Assembly (NCBI GenBank): GCA_008933525.1
Contig: WBUV01000125.1
Span: 1-8,199, forward strand
Direction: 5' to 3'
Source of the DNA: Bacteroidales bacterium
GTDB taxonomy: Bacteria > Bacteroidota > Bacteroidia > Bacteroidales > Tenuifilaceae
Length of the DNA stretch: 8,199 bases
The position numbers and the translations under genes are program-made. How positions within the stretch are numbered: position 1 is the first letter of the stretch; each line of letters starts with the position of its first letter. The notes under the pieces were generated by a model that saw only the letters and a list, made by a program, of their open reading frames with translations, was not told where the DNA came from and made no database searches. This document shows positions 1 to 5,216 of the stretch, one piece after another.

Positions 1-365
1 TTATCGTATAGTTCTATAAGTTTTTTGTGTGAAATGGTCAAAACCGACATCTGCTCTAAGCATTGGATGTTAACATTGGAGGGCTTTTGAAGAATAAAGC
101 TAGTGAACGATGTTATGAAACCCGGGGCAAAGTAAAAATCGCTTGTAACCTCACTGCCATCGGGCTTAAAATGGTAAAACCGAACAAATCCCTCAGAAAG
201 AAAGTACATTCTATCGGCAACTTTTCCGTTCTCAACAATTAGTTCCTTCTTTTTAAATTCAACCAGTTCAAGGTTTGTAGAAAATTTTTCGAAAACCTGA
301 GTATCTAGGGCAAGAAACCTAGAAATGAAATTGCGGAGAATTTGTAAAGAGTCTTCCCGTGGCAT
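1..365 (-). CDS. Crp/Fnr-family transcriptional regulator, N-terminal part (truncated by window edge)
   Basis: An open frame starts at the ATG at 365-363 and stays open to the left edge, giving 121 residues beginning MPREDSLQILRNF. Residues about 24-120 read as a cyclic-nucleotide-binding-type beta-roll: the strand ELIVENGKVADRMYFLSEGFVRFY (residues 41-64, shown here in outline only) has the D-x-M-Y-F-L-x-x-G-x-V-R pattern of Crp/Fnr sensor domains, followed by a KPDGSE turn at 67-72. The phosphate-binding cassette of cAMP receptors (G-E-x with a following R-S/T-A) is not visible; the equivalent stretch reads FITSFTSFI (83-91). Binding of cAMP is therefore unlikely and the effector is unknown. 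The C-terminal helix-turn-helix expected in this family lies outside the window, so the DNA-binding function is inferred from the family. The gene is divergent from rnr across a 158-bp spacer with palindromes, which would suit autoregulation, but that is speculation. Confidence 0.85.
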   Translation of the reverse strand, partial: MPREDSLQILRNFISRFLALDTQVFEKFSTNLELVEFKKKELIVENGKVADRMYFLSEGFVRFYHFKPDGSEVTSDFYFAPGFITSFTSFILQKPSNVNIQCLEQMSVLTISHKKLIELYD

Positions 366-384
366 AGTTTTCAATATCTGTATA

Positions 385-392
385 CAAATATA
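385..392 (-). promoter_or_regulatory. Possible -7 element for the Crp/Fnr-type gene
   Basis: On the minus strand the octamer TATATTTG matches the Bacteroidota -7 consensus TAnnTTTG and ends 19 bases before the ATG at 365. I do not see a TTG at the expected -33 spacing, and the surroundings are AT-rich, so the match could be chance. Confidence 0.25.
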
Positions 393-421
393 TCATTACT
401 TGTGTTAAAGAATTTATATGA

Positions 422-436
422 TGATTTAAAAAATCA
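422..436. promoter_or_regulatory. 15-bp perfect dyad in the divergent spacer, possible operator
   Basis: TGATTT-AAA-AAATCA is a perfect 6+3+6 palindrome located between the divergent Crp/Fnr-type gene and rnr. It carries TGAT and ATCA half-sites like Fnr-family operators, but the spacing between them is 7 bases rather than the usual 4. AT-rich spacers produce such dyads by chance fairly often, so operator function is a guess. Confidence 0.25.
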
Positions 437-437
437 A

Positions 438-471
438 TTATCTCCCAAATTTCCAATATCTTTGGGGATAA
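438..471. repeat. Imperfect inverted repeat (hairpin) in the rnr/regulator spacer
   Basis: Positions 438-449 (TTATCTCCCAAA) pair with 461-471 (TTTGGGGATAA) to give 11 base pairs with T443 bulged and an 11-base loop at 450-460. The hairpin abuts the 422-436 dyad and contains the candidate -7 element of rnr in its loop and right arm. It is not followed by a T tract that would make it a plausible terminator, and both flanking genes read away from it. It could be an operator or a structured leader element, or it could be a decayed intergenic repeat. Confidence 0.45.
457..464 (+). promoter_or_regulatory. Possible -7 element for rnr
   Basis: TATCTTTG matches the Bacteroidota -7 consensus TAnnTTTG and would give a leader of about 50 bases before the rnr ATG at 524. 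No clear -33 TTG is seen 19-21 bases upstream. The match overlaps the hairpin at 438-471. Confidence 0.25.
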
Positions 472-523
472 TAAGATGTTCAATTTTCAATAATCGTACA
501 TCTAATTTCTAATATCTGTATTA

Positions 524-2848
524 ATGAGTAAAAGTAAAAAAAGCAAGGATATTGGTTTTCCAAAGAAACGGATTACCAAAAAGGAGCTAAAGCAGGCCAT
601 TGTTGATGTTTTTGCCGATAAACCCGGCCAAAGTTTTAACTACAAGCAGTTGGCTACAATCATTGGGATTAAGGATGATCCAACGCGCAGAATGATTACC
701 GATATTCTGTATGAGTTGGTTCAGGAGGAGCGAATTGTAGAGCTGTACCGTGGCAAATTCAAAATGGAGATGCAAAATTTGCTTGCTGTTGGTATCCTTG
801 AGATGAATAACGATGGCACTGCCGATGTAATTACTGAGGATAATCGTGAGATTTTCATCCCTGAGTTTCGCCTAAATCGTGCACTACATGGCGATAAGGT
901 TGAGATTTCTATTTACCGTCATCGTCGGAGGGGATTGTTTGAGGGTGAGGTTATAAGGGTGGTTGAGCGCGCTAAGCGCAACTTTGTGGGAACTATCACT
1001 CTAGGCAGAGATTTTGCCTTTGTGGTGCCCGATAATAGGCTGATGCCTTACGATATATTCATCCCTAAAATTGAACTTAGCGATGTTCAAAATGGTCAAA
1101 AGGTAATTGTTCAGATTACCGAGTGGCCTGCAAGGGAGAAAAATCCTATTGGAAAAATTGTTGATATTCTGGGCGACCCAGGCGTTCACGAGGTGGAAAT
1201 GCACGCAATTCTTGCGGAGTTCGACCTGCCATATAAATTTCCCGAGGAACTTGACAGGGTTGCCGAAAAAATCAGCGAAAAAATTACCGATAAGGATTAT
1301 AACGAAAGGCGCGATTTCCGAAATATTCCAACGTTTACAATTGACCCATTCGATGCTAAGGATTTTGATGATGCCCTATCGGTTCAGATTCTTAAGAATG
1401 GAAATATTGAGGTTGGCGTTCACATTGCCGATGTTACACACTATGTTACACCCGATACTCCTATAGATGATGAGGCCATTGAGCGTGCAACATCGGTTTA
1501 TTTAGTCGATAGGTGCGTTCCAATGCTTCCAGAGCGGTTGTCGAACTTTATTTGTTCGCTCCGACCCGATGAGGAGAAGTTATGCTTTTCGGCTGTTTTT
1601 GAGATGAACGAAAACGCCGAGTTGCTTTCGCAGTGGTTTGGACGAACTGTAATTTTATCGAAAAGACGATTTACATACGAGGAAGCACAGGAGGTGATTG
1701 AGACTGGCAAGGGCGATATGCAGGATCAAATCCTGCTGCTTCATAAACTTGCTCAGATTTTGCGAAAGAACCGATTCAAGCAAGGAGCCATTGCATTTGA
1801 GCGCATTGAGGTGAAGTTCGATTTGGACGATAAAGGTAAACCACTTGGCGTTTACTTCAAGGAAAATAAGGAGTCGAATCAGCTCATCGAGGAGTTTATG
1901 CTTTTGGCAAACAAACGAGTTGCCGAGTACATTGGTAAAGAGCGTTCTGCTAAGCGCGAGTTGCCATTTGTGTACCGTATTCACGATAAGCCAAACCTTG
2001 AGAAGTTTGATGCTTTCCGTTCGTTTATTACTCGCTTTGGCTATAACATAACTGGCAATACCGATAAGCAAATCAGCAAAGCTATCAACAAGTTGATGGC
2101 CGAGGTAAAAGGTAAGCGCGAGCAGAATCTTATCGAAACACTTGCGCTACGGTCAATGGCTAAGGCGCGGTACTCGTCCGATAATATTGGTCACTACGGA
2201 TTGTCGTTCCCCCATTACACGCACTTTACCTCGCCAATTCGCCGTTTCCCCGATATGATGGTTCATAGGCTATTGGCTCACTACCTAAATAGCGATAAAC
2301 CTAAGAACAAGGAGCAACTAGAGGCTCTATGCAAGCACTCCACCGATATGGAGATTCGGGCAACGGAAGCCGAAAGAGCATCAATTAAGTATAAACAGGT
2401 AGAGTTTCTGCAGGATAAAGTTGGGCAGAAGTTCAAAGGAGCAATTTCGGGAGTTACCAGTTTTGGCCTATTTGTTGAACTTGAAGGCACACAGTGCGAA
2501 GGTTTGGTTGCAATGCGCGATTTAAACGACGATTACTATCAGTTCGACGAGGAATCCTACGCACTTGTTGGCGAACGTACTGGCCGAAGGTTCCAACTTG
2601 GCGATGAGGTTGAGGTTGAGGTTTGGCGCACCAATTTGGTTAAAAAGCAAATAGACTTCAGGCTTGTGGGGATGGAGTATGCCGAAATACCACAACGCAA
2701 TAGTCGTATCTCCAAACCCAAGCATAGCAGTTCGCATAAGCCCGATAAAACAAGGGTTCGTGGGGTTGTGAAGTTTAGCGCAGGTTCCAAATCAAAAGGG
2801 AAGTCTAAACCGAAAGATAAAGGAAGAGGCGGGAAGAAAAGAAGATAG
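524..2848 (+). CDS. rnr: Ribonuclease R (VacB/RNase II family 3'-5' exoribonuclease)
   Basis: RNase R degrades RNA, including structured RNA, processively from the 3' end with divalent metal ions in the cytoplasm, and acts in mRNA, rRNA and tmRNA-linked quality control. The 774-residue protein shows the complete family order: a winged-helix-like N-terminus (about 17-81), two cold-shock OB domains (about 84-150 and 152-217), the RNB catalytic domain (about 255-590), an S1 domain (about 634-717) and a basic tail (718-774). The metal-binding motif TIDPFDAKDFDDA has its aspartates at D274, D280, D282 and D283, matching the catalytic acidic residues known in E. coli RNase R. The second catalytic signature, HFTSPIRRFPD, sits at about 567-577. 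The Lys/Arg-rich tail ends in GRGGKKRR and the N-terminus is also lysine-rich, both typical of RNase R rather than RNase II. The ATG at 524 starts directly into MSKSKKSKD; there is no Shine-Dalgarno sequence, as is usual in this phylum. A zinc-ribbon gene follows 36 bases after the stop, without a visible terminator. I see no defects. Confidence 0.97.
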   Translation: MSKSKKSKDIGFPKKRITKKELKQAIVDVFADKPGQSFNYKQLATIIGIKDDPTRRMITDILYELVQEERIVELYRGKFKMEMQNLLAVGILEMNNDGTADVITEDNREIFIPEFRLNRALHGDKVEISIYRHRRRGLFEGEVIRVVERAKRNFVGTITLGRDFAFVVPDNRLMPYDIFIPKIELSDVQNGQKVIVQITEWPAREKNPIGKIVDILGDPGVHEVEMHAILAEFDLPYKFPEELDRVAEKISEKITDKDYNERRDFRNIPTFTIDPFDAKDFDDALSVQILKNGNIEVGVHIADVTHYVTPDTPIDDEAIERATSVYLVDRCVPMLPERLSNFICSLRPDEEKLCFSAVFEMNENAELLSQWFGRTVILSKRRFTYEEAQEVIETGKGDMQDQILLLHKLAQILRKNRFKQGAIAFERIEVKFDLDDKGKPLGVYFKENKESNQLIEEFMLLANKRVAEYIGKERSAKRELPFVYRIHDKPNLEKFDAFRSFITRFGYNITGNTDKQISKAINKLMAEVKGKREQNLIETLALRSMAKARYSSDNIGHYGLSFPHYTHFTSPIRRFPDMMVHRLLAHYLNSDKPKNKEQLEALCKHSTDMEIRATEAERASIKYKQVEFLQDKVGQKFKGAISGVTSFGLFVELEGTQCEGLVAMRDLNDDYYQFDEESYALVGERTGRRFQLGDEVEVEVWRTNLVKKQIDFRLVGMEYAEIPQRNSRISKPKHSSSHKPDKTRVRGVVKFSAGSKSKGKSKPKDKGRGGKKRR

Positions 2849-2884
2849 GTCTGCTTTACAATAATCGCTTTAAATAAAAAAAGT

Positions 2885-3196
2885 ATGAAGATGTTAAATT
2901 TTAGAAAATGTCCTGTATGTGGTCACAAAACATCAATTAAGGATTATATATCAAAAATTTTAATAAGTAATTCTAATAGCGTTTGGCAATGTGATAAATG
3001 CGACACGTTTTTAACATATAAAAGATATAAACTTACACTTGTTTTGTCACTTCTACCTGTTGCATTTATGTTTAATTTGTCAGATTTATTTAGTAATAAA
3101 CTTGTTGGCTACACTATTGTAATTTTGATATCAATAGCATGGTTCCTAGCAATTTTCCTCATGACGACTTTCAAAGAAATTAAAATAGACAAATAA
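2885..3196 (+). CDS. Small zinc-ribbon protein with two membrane helices (unknown function)
   Basis: This 103-residue protein has a CPVC pair at C9/C12 and a CDKC pair at C36/C39, 23 residues apart, which suggests a four-cysteine zinc ribbon. It is followed by two hydrophobic segments at about 50-69 and 74-93 and a short charged tail (KEIKIDK). The layout of a soluble zinc ribbon followed by a membrane hairpin recalls small cxxc_20_cxxc-type proteins, but the spacing is not identical and I do not recognise a named family with certainty. Positions 2881-3180 are about 27% G+C by my count, well below the 43-50% I count in two sampled lines of rnr, so the gene may have been acquired separately. 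The ATG at 2885 is followed closely by a second ATG at 2891 that could equally be the start. It may be read through from rnr (36-base gap). The function is not known; a membrane-anchored metal or nucleic-acid binding role would be guesswork. Confidence 0.75.
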   Translation: MKMLNFRKCPVCGHKTSIKDYISKILISNSNSVWQCDKCDTFLTYKRYKLTLVLSLLPVAFMFNLSDLFSNKLVGYTIVILISIAWFLAIFLMTTFKEIKIDK

Positions 3197-3250
3197 ATAT
3201 TTGAAAAGGCTCAAACAGTTTAAATGTATCTTAACTATAAACGTATATAT

Positions 3251-4480
3251 ATGAGAAAACTATTTATGTTTGTTGCTGGTGCAATGCTGCTTGCATCGTG
3301 CACTGGTGGTAAAAAAGAGTTAACCACTGGTCCTTGGCTTGGTGTTGTTCAGTTGGATTCATTGGGCAATTTTACGGTTCCCTTCAACTTTGAGGTGAAG
3401 AAAGATGCCGAAAAAGTTACACTGGTTATTCGCAATGCCGATGAGTTTATTCAGGTTGATGAGGTTGAGGTGAAAGGTGATACAATTCACGCAAAACTTC
3501 CTGTTTTTACCAGTGAAATTGTTGCAGTAATTGGCGATTCGTTAAAAGGATTCTACTATCCAAAGGGTTTACAGTTTGGAGTAAAGTATAACTTCTACGC
3601 TGTAAAAGGCCAAACCGACCGTTTTCCTTGGTTTACCGAAACCCCAGCCTTTGATGTAACAGGTCGTTGGTGGTTTATTGAGAATCCTGGAACACCAGAT
3701 TCAACTTTAATGATTGCCGAACTAAAGCAAAATGGTAGCATTGTTACAGGAACAATTCTAAGCACTTCGGGCGATTACCGTTACCTCGAGGGTAAAGTAT
3801 CGGGCAGTAAATTCTACTTCTCGAAGAACGATGGCGCTCAAACAATCATCATTAAGGGTGATATTGCCGATGCAAACACAATGGTAAACGGCTTAATTTC
3901 TGGAAGCCCCAAGTGGGTTGCACCTTGGAAAGCCGTTCGCGACGATAACGCAAAGCTACCAGAATCCGACAAGTTGGTTTGGGTTAAGAAAGGAATTTCC
4001 ACATTTGAGTTTGCTGGAAAGGATTTGGATGGAAATATTGTAAAGTCGACCGACCCAAAATTTCAAGGAAAGGTTATCGCAGTTTTGGCTGGTGGAAGTT
4101 GGTGTCCAAACTGTTTAGACGAGGGCAGATACTACAAAGCCCTTTACGAAAAGTATGCCGATAAAGGATTGGAGGTTGTATCGCTTTGTTTCGAGGATAA
4201 AACCTTTGAGGCTGCTCAGCCTAAAGTTCAACGTTTTGCAAAGAGCATAGGTGCAAATTACACCTATTTGTATGTAGCACCACGTGGACGTGAGCAACGC
4301 GACTCAGTACTTTATGCCCTTGAAGGGCAAATGGCCTACCCAACCAGTATGATTTTGGACAGAAAGGGCAATATCCGCAAGGTTGAGACAGGATTCTCGG
4401 GCCCAGGAACAGGAGCACATTACGAGAAATTTGCCAAAGAAACCGAGGAGTTGATAGTAAAACTTCTTGAGGAGAAGTAG
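3251..4480 (+). CDS. Lipoprotein with C-terminal thioredoxin-like (TlpA/AhpC-TSA type) domain
   Basis: The likely product is an envelope-anchored thiol-disulfide protein of 409 residues. I chose the ATG at 3251 over the in-frame ATG at 3224 because it places a classic lipoprotein signal at the extreme N-terminus: MRK, a hydrophobic core, and the lipobox L14-A15-S16-C17. The longer form would add MYLNYKRIY before it. Residues about 20-240 form a beta-rich region of no family I can name, including GRWWFIENPGTPDSTLMIAE at about 136-155, and probably act as a substrate- or partner-binding module. From about residue 248 a thioredoxin fold begins. Its active site is W284-C285-P-N-C288, and the cis-proline region AYPTSMILDRKGNI has P364. 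CPNC differs from the CGPC of thioredoxin and resembles variants in TlpA/ResA-like proteins. Both cysteines are present, so redox activity is plausible, but the substrate is unknown. It lies between the zinc-ribbon gene and a palindromic repeat. Confidence 0.85.
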   Translation: MRKLFMFVAGAMLLASCTGGKKELTTGPWLGVVQLDSLGNFTVPFNFEVKKDAEKVTLVIRNADEFIQVDEVEVKGDTIHAKLPVFTSEIVAVIGDSLKGFYYPKGLQFGVKYNFYAVKGQTDRFPWFTETPAFDVTGRWWFIENPGTPDSTLMIAELKQNGSIVTGTILSTSGDYRYLEGKVSGSKFYFSKNDGAQTIIIKGDIADANTMVNGLISGSPKWVAPWKAVRDDNAKLPESDKLVWVKKGISTFEFAGKDLDGNIVKSTDPKFQGKVIAVLAGGSWCPNCLDEGRYYKALYEKYADKGLEVVSLCFEDKTFEAAQPKVQRFAKSIGANYTYLYVAPRGREQRDSVLYALEGQMAYPTSMILDRKGNIRKVETGFSGPGTGAHYEKFAKETEELIVKLLEEK

Positions 4481-4575
4481 CGAATATCGAACAAGGAATG
4501 ATGAATGTAGATTTTGAAGTTGCTTTTTAATTCATTATTCAAAAATCATCATTCCTTGTTCATAATTTATTTTAC
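4481..4575. repeat. Intergenic palindromic repeat element
   Basis: The spacer between the lipoprotein gene and the MarC gene holds a perfect 16-bp inverted repeat: GAACAAGGAATGATGA at 4489-4504 and its reverse complement at 4546-4561, with 41 bases between. The left arm can also pair with an inner segment: 4496-4506 with 4530-4540 gives 11 base pairs with one G-T wobble. The two pairings exclude each other. The wording (AATATCGAACAAGGAATG... with a mirrored end) resembles short palindromic spacer repeats that I recall as common between genes in Bacteroidota; this is memory, not a search. It lacks the T tract of an intrinsic terminator directly after the stem, though AT-rich sequence follows. 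It may work as a transcript-end or stability structure, or be a selfish REP/MITE-like element. Confidence 0.7.
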
Positions 4576-4577
4576 CC

Positions 4578-5213
4578 ATGAATGAACTACTAGCATTTGG
4601 ATTACTTGGATTTACATCGTTTTTTACGTTGATTAATCCATTGGGTGCAATGCCAATATTTATGACTATGACTGCTGAGTTAAACCCAGCAGAAAGAGTT
4701 AAAACTGCTCGAAAGGCCTCAATTGTTGCGTTCTTAACAATTCTTTTCTTTGCCTTTACGGGACAGCTCCTTTTTAAATTTTTTGGAATTTCTGTAAACA
4801 GTTTGCGGGTTGTTGGTGGTGTTATTTTCTTTATGATGGGAATGGATATGCTTCAGGCTCGCTTGACAAGAGTTAAACTTGCAGAAAATGAAGTTAAGAA
4901 ATATGTAAACGACATTTCCATAACACCCCTTGCAATTCCTATGATTTGTGGTCCAGGGGCAATTACTAATGCTATTATTCTTATGCAGGACGCCACTACA
5001 TTCGATAAGAAATTGGTTTTAGTCGTAAGCGTATTGCTGGTAATGCTATTGACCTTTTTAATACTCTATAGTTCATCAAAGATAATAAAGGCATTAGGCG
5101 AAACCGGAAACAACGTTTTAATGCGTCTTATGGGATTAATTGTAATGGTTATTGCGGTGGAGTTTTTTATTGCAGGGATAAAGCCTGTGATTATTGAAAT
5201 TCTGGGTCGATAA
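4578..5213 (+). CDS. MarC-family integral membrane protein
   Basis: This 211-residue hydrophobic protein fits the full length of the MarC (NAAT, UPF0056) family. It has about six membrane helices, at roughly 6-28, 45-68, 74-94, 117-137, 145-166 and 183-205. The family signatures are visible: INPLGAMPIF at 19-28 in the first helix and the related PLAIPMICGPGAI at 117-129 opening the fourth, consistent with the internal two-fold repeat of the family. MarC was once linked to multiple antibiotic resistance in E. coli, but that link was later withdrawn. Some archaeal relatives have been reported to transport neutral amino acids, and the role in bacteria remains unsettled. The ATG at 4578 is the first in-frame start and lies just after the palindromic repeat. 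The stop codon is 3 bp from that of the convergent kinase gene. Confidence 0.93.
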   Translation: MNELLAFGLLGFTSFFTLINPLGAMPIFMTMTAELNPAERVKTARKASIVAFLTILFFAFTGQLLFKFFGISVNSLRVVGGVIFFMMGMDMLQARLTRVKLAENEVKKYVNDISITPLAIPMICGPGAITNAIILMQDATTFDKKLVLVVSVLLVMLLTFLILYSSSKIIKALGETGNNVLMRLMGLIVMVIAVEFFIAGIKPVIIEILGR

Positions 5214-5216
5214 ATT

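Noticed and set aside
1107..1466. 119-codon plus-strand open frame
   Set aside because: It is an out-of-frame reading within rnr, over the second cold-shock domain and the catalytic motif.
1655..2071. 138-codon minus-strand open frame
   Set aside because: It lies antisense to the catalytic domain of RNase R and shows no family motifs.
2606..2623. Triple GAGGTT tandem repeat
   Set aside because: It simply encodes Glu-Val pairs in a beta strand of the RNase R S1 domain.
3224..3250. Upstream in-frame ATG giving a nine-residue longer lipoprotein
   Set aside because: It would put MYLNYKRIY ahead of a textbook lipoprotein signal; the ATG at 3251 places MRK and the lipobox at normal distances.
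4489..4575. Intrinsic terminator after the lipoprotein gene
   Set aside because: The stem has a 41-base loop, is not GC-rich and has no T tract immediately after it, so I list it as a palindromic repeat instead.
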